A stretch of 64,000 nt of DNA from Hyphomicrobium_A sp963817485 (GCA_963817485.1 CAWFOR010000023.1:1-64000), one strand, 5' to 3'. Counted from the first letter of the stretch, positions 8,815 through 24,550 are shown. The notes: a model not told the origin generated them from the sequence alone. Made by a program: numbers and translations.

Positions 8815-10611
8815 ATGAAATATTCCGCCAACCTCAACGTTGCCCCCATCGGTAACGGGCGCGTCGCCGCGCTTGTCACCCCCCAGGGGCGCATCGCGTG
8901 GTGGTGTTTTCCGCGCCTCGATTCCGACCCCGTCTTTTCCAACCTCATCTCCGGCGATGAAGAAAAAGGCTTCTGCGACGTTTTGCTCGGCGGCGCCAAG
9001 CAGGCGACCTCGGGCTACGTGCGCAACACCGCCATACACGAGACCGTGCTCGAGGACGGCAACGGCAATGCCGTCAGGATCACCGATTTCGCGCCGCGCT
9101 TCCTGCGCTTTGAGCGCGCCTTCCATCCGGCCCAAATCTTCCGCCGCATCGAGCCGCTGTGGGGCTTGCCGCGCATAACCATCAGGCTGCGACCAACCTT
9201 CAACTATGGCCAGCCCGGCCAATGCCAGGCGGTGGGCTCAAACCACATTCGCTATACCGGTGGTGCGGACGTGCTGCGGCTGACGACCGACGCGCCGCTC
9301 TCCTACATCACGCAGGAGACACCGTTCGCGCTCACCCACCCGATGACGCTGGTGCTCGGACCCGACGAGCCACTGGAAGCCTCCATCGATGCATTGTCGC
9401 GCGAATTCCTCGAGCGCACGCGGAGCTACTGGACCACCTGGGTGCGCGGGTTGGGCGTTTCGCTCGACTGGCAGGACGAGATCATCCGCGCCGCCATTAC
9501 GCTGAAGCTGTGCCAGTTCGAGGAGACGGGCGCGATCATCGCCGCGCATACCACCTCGATCCCCGAGGCCCCGGGCACGAGCCGAAACTGGGACTATCGC
9601 TATTGCTGGCTGCGGGATGCCTACTTCGTGCTGCGTGCGCTCAATCGGCTCGGCGCCACGCAGACGATGGAGGCCTATCTCGGCTACATCACCACCATCG
9701 CGGTCGACGTCGAGCGGCCGCTGCGGCCCGTGTACGGCATCATTCACGATCAGTCGCTGCAGGAGCGCGTCGCCGCCGACCTCGCCGGTTATCGCGGCAT
9801 GGGCCCCGTGCGCATCGGAAACCAGGCCGCCGAGCAGATGCAGCACGACGCCTATGGCAGCGTCATCCTCGGCGCCTCGCACATGTTCATCGACCGGCGC
9901 CTGCCCGGAATGGGCGACGAGGCCCTGTTCCGCCGGCTCGAGCCGCTCGGGCATCAGGCGCGCAAATTCTTCCAGGAGCCGGACGCCGGTCCTTGGGAAT
10001 ATCGCGGCCGCCAGCGCATCCACACGCATTCGGCGACGATGTGCTGGGTTGCCTGCGATCGCCTCGCACGCATGGCGGACCTGATTGGCCTCAGGGATCG
10101 CGCCGCGTACTGGCACGATCACGCAGCCAAGCTCAAGGCCGAGATTCTCGCGCGCGCGTGGAACGAGAAGCGCGGCGTGATCGCCGGCGCGCTCGACCAT
10201 GACGACCTTGATGCCAGCGTGCTGCTGCTCGCCGACCTCGGCCTCCTTCCCGCGAGCGACGAGCGTTTCCGCAAGACCTGCGACGTGATCGGCCGGGAGC
10301 TGGGCCGCAACGGCTTCATCATGCGCTATACGGCGGAGGACGATTTCGGCCTGCCCGAGACCGCATTCCTGGTGTGCAAGCTCTGGTACGCGGATGCGCT
10401 CGCCGCGACCGGCGAGACCGACAAGGCGCGCGAGATCTTCACCGACGTCCTCGCCCGGCGCAATTCGTACGGTATCCTTAGCGAGGACATCCACCCCGAG
10501 ACGGGCGAGCTGTGGGGCAATATTCCCCAGACTTACTGCATGGCCGGGGTCATCAGCACGGGCATGAAGCTATCGCGCGACTGGGACGACGCCTGGACCG
10601 CATCTCCTTGA
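8815..10611 (+). CDS. Glycoside hydrolase family 15 (glucoamylase/trehalase-like)
   Basis: GH15 enzymes remove glucose from alpha-glucans, and several bacterial members are trehalases. The protein has the usual two parts: an N-terminal beta-sandwich (GRIAWWCFPRLDSDPVF) and the alpha/alpha barrel with the signature SRNWDYRYCWLRDAYFVL around residue 256 and the later region LSEDIHPETGELWGNIPQTY, which contains the catalytic acid/base area. About 598 residues, normal for bacterial GH15. The start at 8815 is preceded by AGAAGG; an ATG at 8773 would add 14 residues. There is no signal peptide, so the substrate is intracellular. Its place directly before otsA and otsB makes trehalose or a storage glucan the likely substrate, with glucokinase divergent to use the glucose. 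Substrate choice is inference. Confidence 0.88.
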   Translation: MKYSANLNVAPIGNGRVAALVTPQGRIAWWCFPRLDSDPVFSNLISGDEEKGFCDVLLGGAKQATSGYVRNTAIHETVLEDGNGNAVRITDFAPRFLRFERAFHPAQIFRRIEPLWGLPRITIRLRPTFNYGQPGQCQAVGSNHIRYTGGADVLRLTTDAPLSYITQETPFALTHPMTLVLGPDEPLEASIDALSREFLERTRSYWTTWVRGLGVSLDWQDEIIRAAITLKLCQFEETGAIIAAHTTSIPEAPGTSRNWDYRYCWLRDAYFVLRALNRLGATQTMEAYLGYITTIAVDVERPLRPVYGIIHDQSLQERVAADLAGYRGMGPVRIGNQAAEQMQHDAYGSVILGASHMFIDRRLPGMGDEALFRRLEPLGHQARKFFQEPDAGPWEYRGRQRIHTHSATMCWVACDRLARMADLIGLRDRAAYWHDHAAKLKAEILARAWNEKRGVIAGALDHDDLDASVLLLADLGLLPASDERFRKTCDVIGRELGRNGFIMRYTAEDDFGLPETAFLVCKLWYADALAATGETDKAREIFTDVLARRNSYGILSEDIHPETGELWGNIPQTYCMAGVISTGMKLSRDWDDAWTASP

Positions 10612-10708
10612 AGCAGCAAATGCTTCCGGGAACCATAACGGCTGCTCAAGGGTTCTGAGTTAGGTGCTGCAGTGCAGCATCCGTCCCGAAGCAGCCGTTC
10701 GGAACCTC

Positions 10709-12170
10709 ATGAGCCGGATCGTCCTCGTCTCAAACCGCGTCGCTGACCTCAACAAGGCCGGGCAGGCCGGCGGCGTGGTGATCGCCATTGCCGACGTGCT
10801 CAGCAAGCGCCATGGGCTGTGGCTCGGCTGGAACGGCAAGATCGGCGAGAAGAGCGAGGAGCAGCGCACCAAGCCCGACATCGCCGAGGTCGGCGGGGCG
10901 ACGGTCGCCACCCTCCCGCTAAGCAGTCGCGAGTACAAGGACTACTACCTCGGCTACGCGAACGATGTGTTGTGGCCCGTCTTTCACTCGCGCCTCGACG
11001 TGGCGCAGTTCGAGGCGGGCTACTACCAGCGCTATCTGGAGGTGAACCGGCGCTTTGCCCGCGCGCTGCATCCGCTCCTGAAGCCCGACGACACGATCTG
11101 GGTTCACGATTACCACATGATCCCGCTCGGGCTCGAGCTGCGCAAACTCGGCGTCGAGAACTCCATCGGCTTTTTCCTGCACATCCCGGTGCCGCCGGCA
11201 CAGATGTTCCTCGCCATCCCCGAGCATCGGGAGCTTGCCCGCGGCCTCGCCGCCTACGACCTCGTCGGCGTGCAGACGCGGGTCGACGTCGCCAACCTCA
11301 TCGATTTCCTGCAGGACGGGGTGTTCGGCCGCATGCTCCAGGACGGCCGCATCCGCGTCTTCGACCGCGAGATGTCGATCGCAGCCTTCCCGGTCGGCAT
11401 CGATGTGGATTCTTTCGTCGGCTCGCGGCCCAAAGTGCTACGTGAGCCGGCGCGCTCGGTCACGCGCCTCATCGGCGTAGACCGGCTCGATTATACGAAG
11501 GGTCTGCCGCAGAAGTTCCGCGCCTTCGGGCGCTTCCTGGAAAAGAATCCCGACTATCGCCGCAAGGTCATCCTCTCGCAGCTCGCGCCGCCCACGCGAG
11601 AAAGTGTTCTCGCTTACGTGGACATCCGCCACGAGCTGGAGACGCTGTCGGGTACGATCAACGGCAAGTTCGGCGAGCTCGACTGGGTGCCGATCCACTA
11701 CATTCATCGCTCGACGCCGCGCAAAATGCTCGTTGATGTCTTTGGAGACTCGCGGATCGGCGTGGTGACGCCGTTGCGCGACGGCATGAACCTCGTCGCC
11801 AAGGAATACGTCGCAGCGCAAGACCCCGAGGATCCCGGGCGTCCTTATGCTGTCGCGCTTCGCCGGCGCAGCCGCGCAGATGAAGGAGGCGCTGATCGTC
11901 AATCCTTACGACGTGGAGGAGATGGCCGACACCATCAAGATCGCGCTCGAGATGGACGTGCAGGAACGCCGCGAGCGCCATCGCGCGCTGCTCGACGGCA
12001 TCCGCACGCATGACACTTTCGCCTGGTGCCGTTCCTTCCTCACCTCGCTCGAGAACATTCGTCGCCGCCGGCCGCTGCCGCCCACCGGCGAGCCGTTCGA
12101 AGCCGCGCGCAAGGCGCTGGAGGCGAAGGGGTTGGCCCCGGGCGCGTCCCGGCACACACGATTCCTCTGA
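10709..12170 (+). CDS. otsA: Trehalose-6-phosphate synthase OtsA, one frameshift
   Basis: OtsA transfers glucose from UDP-glucose to glucose 6-phosphate to make trehalose 6-phosphate (GT20, cytosolic). It starts at MSRIVLVSNRV and shows WVHDYHMIPLGLELR, GFFLHIPVPP, GVDRLDYTKGLPQKF and GVVTPLRDGMNLVAKEYVA, all family landmarks. The frame breaks at 11837-11839, where CCCGGGC contains one G too many. Removing it gives DPGVLMLSRFAGAA and continues to the stop at 12170, restoring a normal length of about 486 residues. The homopolymer position suggests a consensus error. It follows the GH15 gene by about 100 bases and precedes otsB by about 120 bases on the same strand. Confidence 0.9.
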
Positions 12171-12292
12171 CGGCGCCGCTCACATCCGCTCACGAGGCTG
12201 ACAGAAACGGAAACAAGGAGATGGGTGCATTAATTGGCCGCAGGCGACGCCATTCTAGCTTCAATTTGCTGCTGCAGTGAGGGACCCTTGCC

Positions 12293-13123
12293 GTGAACGA
12301 ATCTTCCGAGCGAAGGTTGCTCCGAGAGGAATTGGGGATGCTGCAGAACGAAGTGCATGTCGAGGAGCGCTCGACGCTCGCCGCCAAGGTGCTGGCCGGT
12401 AACCCTTCACGTTACGCCCTCTTCCTCGACGTCGACGGCACGTTGCTCGATATCGCGGCGACGCCGGACGAGGTCGTCGTCCCCCGCGAGCTTGCGCCTT
12501 TGCTTGCCCGCATCGCCAAAGGTCTCGATGGGGCGTTGGCGATCCTGACGGGTCGGCAATTGGTGGAGATCGATGTTCTGCTCGAGCCGTTGCGCCTCGT
12601 TGGAGCGGGCGTGCATGGCGCGGAGCTGCGCACCACACCCAGCGACCCAATCGTGCGCGTGGCGACCTCGCTGCCGGGATCGCTCGTCGATCAGGCGCTT
12701 GAGCTCGCCAATGGGATGCCGGGCATCATTGCCGAGCCAAAAGGACCAGGCCTGGCGCTGCACTATCGCCAAGCGCCCGAGCTCAAGGTCGTGCTGGAAG
12801 CGCAGATCAGGCTCCTGTTGTCGCGCTACGCCGATGAGCTGGTGCTGTGCCCCGGACGGAAGCTATTCGAGATCATACCGGCCGGGCATTCGAAGGGCAC
12901 CGCGCTCGAAACCCTCGCAATGCTCCCCACCTTCGCCGGGCGGCTTCCCGTCATGATCGGCGACGACGTGGGCGATGTCCCGGCGCTGGCCGCGGCGCAG
13001 CGGCTCGGCGGCTTCGGCTTGCGCGTCGCTGGAGAGCAATTCGCCGAGAGCGCGGCCGATCTGCACGGACCGGCGAGCGTGCTGCATTGGCTCAATCGCC
13101 TCGCCGGCAGGCTCGAGGCCTGA
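12293..13123 (+). CDS. otsB: Trehalose-phosphatase OtsB
   Basis: OtsB dephosphorylates trehalose 6-phosphate to trehalose, completing the OtsA/OtsB pathway for osmotic and desiccation protection. It is a HAD-superfamily enzyme: FLDVDGTLLD (nucleophile Asp in motif I), AILTGR (motif II Thr), HSKGTAL (motif III Lys) and MIGDDVGD (motif IV) are all visible. 276 residues with a GTG start at 12293, preceded by GTGAGGGA. It follows otsA directly and converges with the receiver-HWE kinase gene at 13151, only 27 bases away. Confidence 0.93.
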   Translation: MNESSERRLLREELGMLQNEVHVEERSTLAAKVLAGNPSRYALFLDVDGTLLDIAATPDEVVVPRELAPLLARIAKGLDGALAILTGRQLVEIDVLLEPLRLVGAGVHGAELRTTPSDPIVRVATSLPGSLVDQALELANGMPGIIAEPKGPGLALHYRQAPELKVVLEAQIRLLLSRYADELVLCPGRKLFEIIPAGHSKGTALETLAMLPTFAGRLPVMIGDDVGDVPALAAAQRLGGFGLRVAGEQFAESAADLHGPASVLHWLNRLAGRLEA

Positions 13124-13150
13124 GCCCGCGGCGTCGGGGCGCTGTCGGGA

Positions 13151-14323
13151 TCAGGAGAGCCTCGTTCCGCCGCTTCCCTGCAGCGCCTCTGCCAGCGCAG
13201 CATGAGAGTGGAATTGGTTCTCCACCGCCGGCGTGATCGTCTCCAAGGGCACCTTTATGCTGCACGACAGACCTTCGGGCCGCAGGTCGATGTTGGGTGC
13301 GGACGTGAGGCTTTGTCCCATCGCCGAAATCAGCGAGAAGCCGAAACCCTTGCTGACGCCGTTGGTTGAGACCGGCGGCCCGCCGTGCTCGCGCCATTGA
13401 AACTCCAGGAACGATTTCGCGCCTTCGGAGGCGACCGACCAGTGCACGCCGACCTCGCCCTTGGCATTGGAGAGCGCGCCGTACTTCGCCGCATTCGTGA
13501 GCAGCTCGTGTACGATCAGCGCGAACGTCTGCACGGCGGATGCGCTCAAGCGCACCTCGGGGCCGTCCGTGCGCACGCGCTCAGTGAAGCCGGCGAGCTC
13601 GGCATCGACGATGTTCTTCAAGGCCGCACCGCTCCAGCTTGCCTCCACCAGGAGCTCGTGCGCGCGGCCGAGCGCGTGCAGGCGCCCGGCAAGGATTTCG
13701 CTCGCTTCCTCGGCCGAGCGGCTGGGGATCAGCGTGCGCGTCGCGATCGACTGCAGCACGGCGAGCATGTTCTTGACGCGGTGGCTCAGCTCGCGCACGA
13801 GGATGGTGAGGCGCTCCTCCGCGCTCTTGCGCACGAGCACCTCCTTCTCCAGGCGCTCGGCCGACTGCGCAAGCTCGGCCGTGCGTTCCTCGACCCGCTG
13901 CTCGAGGCTCGCGTGCGAGTCCGCGAGCTCGGCGCGCATCTGCTCCAGCTCGACGAAGACCCTTATTTTGGCACGCAGGATTTCGGGGACGACCGGCGAC
14001 AGGATGTAGTCGACCGCGCCGAGCGCATAGCCTTCCGCCGTCTGCGCCTCGTCGGCGAACGCCGTCACGAAGATGATGGGCGTATGGCGCGAGCGGCGGC
14101 GCTGGCGGATCAGCTTGGCCGTCTCGTGTCCGGACATCCCAGGCATGTTCACGTCGAGCAGGATGACCGCGAAATCCCGCTCGATCAGCTTCAGCAGCGC
14201 CTCCTCGCCCGAGGTGACGGACACGATGTTCTGATCGAGATCATCGAGGCTCGCGCGATAGACCAGATGCTTTTCGGGCAGGTCGTCGACGATCAGGATA
14301 TCGACCCGCTTTGAATTGCGCAT
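13151..14323 (-). CDS. Response regulator receiver fused to HWE-family histidine kinase
   Basis: A 390-residue protein with an N-terminal receiver domain (residues about 8-120, phospho-acceptor Asp57 in LLDVNMPGMSG), a coiled coil (about 122-172) and a C-terminal HWE kinase: His181 in LSHRVKNML, the N-box HELLTNAAKYG, and WREHGGPPV. HWE kinases are common in Alphaproteobacteria, often in general stress or light signalling. The receiver has SP (YILSPVVP) where a KP pair with the conserved Lys is usual. The start at 14323 (MRNSKRVDIL) is preceded by GGAGTGAG; upstream codons are not conserved. It follows the poly-HAMP kinase by 25 bases, so the two are probably cotranscribed and may form a phosphorelay: the hybrid kinase can phosphorylate this receiver, which in turn controls the fused kinase. 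Confidence 0.9.
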   Translation of the reverse strand: MRNSKRVDILIVDDLPEKHLVYRASLDDLDQNIVSVTSGEEALLKLIERDFAVILLDVNMPGMSGHETAKLIRQRRRSRHTPIIFVTAFADEAQTAEGYALGAVDYILSPVVPEILRAKIRVFVELEQMRAELADSHASLEQRVEERTAELAQSAERLEKEVLVRKSAEERLTILVRELSHRVKNMLAVLQSIATRTLIPSRSAEEASEILAGRLHALGRAHELLVEASWSGAALKNIVDAELAGFTERVRTDGPEVRLSASAVQTFALIVHELLTNAAKYGALSNAKGEVGVHWSVASEGAKSFLEFQWREHGGPPVSTNGVSKGFGFSLISAMGQSLTSAPNIDLRPEGLSCSIKVPLETITPAVENQFHSHAALAEALQGSGGTRLS

Positions 14324-14348
14324 CAAGCTCACTCCGAGGCAGCCACGC

Positions 14349-19992
<5,644 letters not shown>

Positions 19993-20070
19993 AACGGCCC
20001 TCCCTCGCGTAAAGTTATACAAACCCGCCCGTTAACGCAGGGGCAGCGCCCGGGTTCCACTGATCGCGAG

Positions 20071-20100
20071 AAAAAACTGTGAGGGCCAGCCAGCCCTCAC
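20071..20100 (-). terminator. Rho-independent terminator for the persulfide dioxygenase gene
   Basis: On the minus strand a perfect 8-bp stem (GTGAGGGC/GCCCTCAC) with a 6-base loop is followed by AGTTTTTT. It lies about 75 bases after the stop codon at 20176, so it would end that transcript before the poly-HAMP kinase promoter. Confidence 0.8.
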
Positions 20101-20175
20101 CGCCGATCAAAACGGGCCGCGAAGCTCCAACGAGCTAGCGCCGGTCCGCATGTGAACCATGATTAAAACCAATTA

Positions 20176-21206
20176 TTAGGGAGCGACGCTTGCGCGGTCC
20201 TTGGTCCAGCGGTCAAAGCCGCCGTGCAGATGCCGCGCGGTGCTGATCCCAGCGTCGTGCGCTGAGCGCACCGCCATCGCCGAGCGCTCCCCATAGGCGC
20301 AGTAGAACACGAGGTCCTTGCCGCGCGTTGCGCTGCGCAACGAGCTGCCGGCCTTCAGGTTGTTGGCGAGTGCGCCGTAAGCAATGTGCAGTGACCCGGT
20401 ATCTCGCCATATCGGTCGCGCTCGGTCTGCTCGCGCAGGTCGACGAGGACGATGCCGCCGCCGCGCAGCGCGGAAGCGAGCTCGGCCGGATCCAGCGACC
20501 ATCCGCGGCGCGCGATCTCATCCTGCGAAAGGCCGACGCTCATGTTCGCGGGCACCGCGACGTCCATCATCTTGGGGTCCGGCAGGTTGAGGCTGTGCAT
20601 GATGGCGACATAGTCGTCGACGGAGCCGACCTGCAGGCGCGGGTTGAACGCCTTCTCCTCGCCGATGGTGCTGACGGTATCGCCTTTGTAGTCGTGCGCC
20701 GGGTAGACGAGCGTGGCGTCGGGCAGCTTGAGCAGCCGGTTGAACAGCGAGTCGTACTGCGCCCGCGCGTCGCCGTTCTGGAAGTCGGTGCGCCCGGTGC
20801 CGCGGATCAGCAGCGTGTCGCCGGTGAAGACGCGATCCTCGAAGGTGAAGCAGTAGGAGTCGTCGGTGTGCCCGGGCGTATAGATGGCGCCGAGGCGCAC
20901 GCCGTCGGCCTCGACCGTATCTCCATCCGCCACGCGGATCGAGACGACGTCGGCCTTGGTCTCCTTGCCCATGACGGTGACGCATTGGGTGCGGTCGCGC
21001 AGCTCGCCGAGCCCCGTGACGTGGTCGGCGTGCAGGTGCGTGTCGATCGCCTTGACGAGGCGCAGGTCGAGCTCGTTCAGGAGCTGGATGTAGCGCTCGA
21101 CCTTCTCGAGGACGGGATCGATGATGAGCGCCTCTCCGCCGCGCCTGCGCGCGAGCAGGTAGCTGTAGGTGCCCGAGACGCTGTCGAACATCTGGCGAAA
21201 GATCAT
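20176..21206 (-). CDS. Persulfide dioxygenase (ETHE1-like MBL) fused to rhodanese, one frameshift
   Basis: The N-terminal part (about residues 1-230) is a metallo-beta-lactamase fold with the metal motif HLHADHVTG, the downstream GHTDDSYCF and HDYKGDT, matching ETHE1-like persulfide dioxygenases that oxidise glutathione persulfide to sulfite with a mononuclear iron. The C-terminal part is a rhodanese domain (LVDLREQTERDRYGEIPG, then VFYCAYGERSAMAV with the active Cys in CAYGERS). The frame is broken near 20398, where CCGGGT seems to lack one G; restoring it reads IPGSLHIAYGALANN. The fused protein is about 343 residues, a known bacterial arrangement. Rhodanese can couple sulfite and persulfide to thiosulfate. 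A TauE-type sulfite exporter lies 1.3 kb away. Confidence 0.85.
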
Positions 21207-21500
21207 GTTGTCATCTCGGCGGAAGCTTTGAGCGGTCCCTATAACTCATGGCCGCGGCGCTGGCCACCGCCGCGCTGGAAACGCGGAGCATATCCCTGTT
21301 GAGTTGCGGCGGGGCGTGGCAACTAAGAAGACCGTCGGTCATTTGCGCGTGGGCGCAGCTATTTGGGGCGCGTCGTGGGCTGGTGCTTCGTGTGCAAAAC
21401 ATGCACACGGAAGCTGCGAAAGGGTATGTAGGCCCGAGAATGGCGCGAAACAAAGTGCGCACGCTCTCATTCGTGCGCACCGATTAGGACAGACAAATCC

Positions 21501-22499
21501 GTGCAATCGGAAAGTCACAGATTTTGCGTCGCACCCATGATGGACTGGACGGATCGGCATTGCCGCACCTTCCACCGCCTCATGACGCGCCACGCGCTGC
21601 TCTACACCGAGATGGTCACGGCGCCCGCCGTCCTGCACGGCGACCGCGCGCGCCTGCTCGCCCACGCGGCCTCCGACGACCCCGTGGCCCTGCAGCTCGG
21701 CGGCTCCGATCCGGCTGCGCTCGCAGAAGCCGCGGCGATCGGTGAAGGCTTCGGCTACGCCGAGATCAACCTCAACGTCGGCTGCCCCTCCGACCGCGTG
21801 CAGGAGGGCCGCTTCGGCGCCTGCCTCATGGCGGAGCCGGAGCTGGTCGCCGCCTGCGTCGCCGCCATGCAGCAGCGCGTCTCCGTGCCCGTGACCGTCA
21901 AATGCCGCATCGGCATCGATGAGCAGGACAGCGAGGGCGACCTGCAGCGCTTCATCGATACGGTCGCCGGCGCCGGCTGCCGCACCTTCATCGTGCACGC
22001 GCGCAAGGCCTGGCTCGACGGTCTGTCGCCGAAGCAGAACCGCGAGATCCCGCCCCTCGACTACGACCGCGTGTACCGGCTCAAGGCCGCGCATCCCGGG
22101 CTGACGATCGTGCTCAACGGCGGCATCGAAGACCTCGACGCGGCCGCGCGGCATCTGGAACACGTCGACGGCGTGATGCTGGGCCGCGCCGCCTACCAGA
22201 CGCCCTACATCCTCGCCGAGGTGGACCGCCGCTTCTTCGACGCCGGCGCGCCTGTACCCTCACGCCCCGAGGTGCTCGAACGGCTGATCCCGCACGTCGA
22301 GCGCCATCTCGCAGCGGGGGGCCGTCTCAACAATGTCGCGCGCCACATTCTCGGCCTCTATCACGCCCAACCGCATGCGCGCGCCTTCCGCCGCCACTTG
22401 AGCGAGCTCGCGGTGAAGGATGGCGCCGGCGTCGAGGTGCTGCTGGAGGCACTCGCGATCGCCGAGCCGAGCCGCCGGCTGCCGGCCGCGGCGGAGTAG
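21501..22499 (+). CDS. dusA: tRNA-dihydrouridine(20/20a) synthase DusA
   Basis: DusA reduces uridine 20/20a in the tRNA D-loop with FMN and NADPH. The 332-residue protein shows the family start FCVAPMMDWTDRHCR, the substrate-contact region EINLNVGCPSDRVQEGRFGACLM with catalytic Cys95, the FMN region VHARKAWLDGLSPKQNR, and GVMLGRAAYQ. Length and motifs are typical of DusA rather than DusB/C. The start overlaps an ordinary intergenic region; TauE follows 9 bases after the stop, so the pair may be cotranscribed. The 294 bases between this gene and the divergent persulfide dioxygenase show no convincing gene and should hold both promoters. Confidence 0.95.
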   Translation: MQSESHRFCVAPMMDWTDRHCRTFHRLMTRHALLYTEMVTAPAVLHGDRARLLAHAASDDPVALQLGGSDPAALAEAAAIGEGFGYAEINLNVGCPSDRVQEGRFGACLMAEPELVAACVAAMQQRVSVPVTVKCRIGIDEQDSEGDLQRFIDTVAGAGCRTFIVHARKAWLDGLSPKQNREIPPLDYDRVYRLKAAHPGLTIVLNGGIEDLDAAARHLEHVDGVMLGRAAYQTPYILAEVDRRFFDAGAPVPSRPEVLERLIPHVERHLAAGGRLNNVARHILGLYHAQPHARAFRRHLSELAVKDGAGVEVLLEALAIAEPSRRLPAAAE

Positions 22500-22508
22500 G
22501 GGGCGCTC

Positions 22509-23340
22509 ATGCTGCTCGGCATCCCGGCGGGCGAGCTCGTCCTGCTCGTCGCGGCGCTGATCGTCGCCGGGCTCGTTGCCGGCTTCCTCGCCGGGCTGCT
22601 CGGCATCGGCGGCGGCGGCGTGCTGGTTCCCGTGCTCTACGAGGTGTTCCGCATCCTCGATGTCGACCCGGCGATCCGCATGCACATGGTGCTCGGCACT
22701 ACGCTCGCCATCATCCTGCCGACCTCGCTCAAATCGTTCGCCGGGCACCGCGCCAAGGGCTCCGTCGATCTCGCTCTGTTGAAGCGCGTTGCGCCCTGGA
22801 TCGTTCTCGGTGTCGTCGTCGGGATCCTCACCGCGAAGGCCTCGAGCGGCACATTCCTCAAGTGGGTGTGGGTTGTCGCCGCCGGTCTCGTCTCGCTCAA
22901 GATGGCGCTGGGGCGCGAGGATTGGCGCATCTCCGATCGAGCTGCCGCCGCGGCCCTGGCCGGAGATTGCGGCGGGTGTCATCGGCTTCATCTCCACGCT
23001 CATGAGCATCGGCGGCGCGACCTTCGTCGTGCCCCTGCTGACGCTCTACGGCCGCCCGATCCTGTCGGCGGTGGCGACGGCGAGCGGCATCGGTCCGCTG
23101 ATTGCGCTGCCGGGCGTCATCGGATTTGCGTGGGCCGGATGGGGCGAGCCGGGTCTGCCGCCGCTGTCGGTCGGCTTCGTCAGCCTCGTCGGCATGGCGA
23201 TCGTGGCGCCGCTGAGCGTGTACGCGGCGCCCTACGGAGTGCGGCTTGCCCACAACATCCCGCGCCGCTGGCTGGAGCTCGCGTTCGCCGCGTTCCTCGC
23301 CTCGGTCTCGATCCGCTTCTTGATCGACCTGCTGGGCTAG
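22509..23340 (+). CDS. TauE/SafE family sulfite/anion exporter, one frameshift
   Basis: A polytopic inner-membrane protein of the TauE/SafE (DUF81) family, which exports sulfite or sulfoacetate. The first half has the family repeat GFLAGLLGIGGGGVLVPVL, with four predicted membrane spans. After a shift near 22930-22945 the second half repeats the motif as GFISTLMSIGGATFVVPLL and continues with four more spans to the stop at 23340. The total of about 277 residues is normal for the family. The two-fold GIGGG/SIGGA repeat is characteristic. Nine bases after dusA and convergent with the CHASE2 gene. A link with the nearby persulfide dioxygenase, which makes sulfite, is plausible. Confidence 0.85.
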
Positions 23341-23344
23341 AGCG

Positions 23345-24550
23345 TCAGGCGGCCTTGGGCGCGGCATCGCGCGGACGCGACGTCGCCCACCACGCGAGGA
23401 CGCGCAGGTGCTGGCCGAGCATCACGCCGATGAGCCACACGGTGAGCGTCAGCGCGAACGGCAGCACGATGCGCAGGCCCGAGTAGCAGGCCGCATCGAT
23501 GGCGACGAGGATCGCGGTGGCGACGCTGAAATTGAGGAATGCCGCGCGCCGTCCCCGCAGGCTCCAGCCGAGCACGAGGCCGATGAGGCCGACGCTCGCG
23601 AGCCACGCCGTCCGCTCCCGCCCGGCAAGCTCGGTGAAATAGCGGCCGTCGAGGAGCTGGGCGAGGATGTGCGCGTGGATCATGGCGCCGAGCATCTTGT
23701 CCTCGGTCCACACCGACAGCGCGGTGTCGTGGCGATCGGAGTTCGGCATGTCGATGCCGGTCAGGACGATGTTGCCCTTGATGCGTTGGGCGAGCTCGGC
23801 GCGCCGGGCCTCGTCTGCGCCCGGCTGCAGGTCCTTGGCCGAGACCTTGAGGAACGGCTCCGTGTCGCGGTTGGGGCCGACGAGCCAAGCGATGCGCATG
23901 GACTCTGACGACGTCCCGGGCCCCGCGAGCGGTGCGCCGGCCGCCAATGCAACCTGGCGCGAAAAGCTTTCCTTGAACGGCGACTGCGGTAGCGGCGGGG
24001 ACGTGCGGCGCACGATATGCCCCGGATCGTACTTCAGAGCGAGGTAGCCCGCCGGCCGACCGGCATCGGCCAGGAACTTCTCCTGATAGGCCCGCTGGTG
24101 CTCGTTGAACTCGGTCGTGTGCGCGTCGATCGCGCCGAGCACAATCGGCGTCTTGATCTCGTGCAGGGCTGCGAGCATCGCGCCGTCCTTGTCGGCTCCC
24201 TGCGAGGCGACGAAGTAGAAATCGAGCCCGATCGCCTTGGGCCCCATGGCGTCGATGGTGCGCAGGATTTGCGCGTGCGTGTCGCGCGGGATGGGGGAGA
24301 CGACGCCGCCGTCGAACGTTGCGGGGTCGAACACGACGAGGACGATGCCCGGATGCTGACTAGCGGTGCGGTCGGCGAGCAGCAGCGTGCGCCAGTCCGC
24401 GGTCCAGTACTCGAAGCGGTCGAGCTTGGCGCGGATCGGCGCGTAGAAGAGAGCGAGCGCGGCAAGGACGGCGAGGACGCACACCAATAGCGAGAAGACC
24501 GGAAATCGGTCCGGATGCTTCTCGTCGCTCGATGCGATCGTCATCCCCAC
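23345..24550 (-). CDS. CHASE2-domain membrane protein without output domain
   Basis: 401 residues: an N-terminal membrane span (about 19-41), a long extracytoplasmic region with CHASE2 character (DRFEYWTADWRTL, IVLVVFDPATFD, AIGLDFYF, GNIVLTGIDM, ILAQLLDGRYF), then three hydrophobic spans (about 310-390) and a short Ala/Arg-rich end. CHASE2 is a periplasmic sensory domain usually followed by kinase, cyclase or diguanylate cyclase modules; none is present here. It may be a stand-alone sensor that works with a separate partner, or a protein with another role. It converges with TauE and is followed upstream by a small exported peptide gene on the same strand. Confidence 0.85.
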   Translation of the reverse strand: MGMTIASSDEKHPDRFPVFSLLVCVLAVLAALALFYAPIRAKLDRFEYWTADWRTLLLADRTASQHPGIVLVVFDPATFDGGVVSPIPRDTHAQILRTIDAMGPKAIGLDFYFVASQGADKDGAMLAALHEIKTPIVLGAIDAHTTEFNEHQRAYQEKFLADAGRPAGYLALKYDPGHIVRRTSPPLPQSPFKESFSRQVALAAGAPLAGPGTSSESMRIAWLVGPNRDTEPFLKVSAKDLQPGADEARRAELAQRIKGNIVLTGIDMPNSDRHDTALSVWTEDKMLGAMIHAHILAQLLDGRYFTELAGRERTAWLASVGLIGLVLGWSLRGRRAAFLNFSVATAILVAIDAACYSGLRIVLPFALTLTVWLIGVMLGQHLRVLAWWATSRPRDAAPKAA

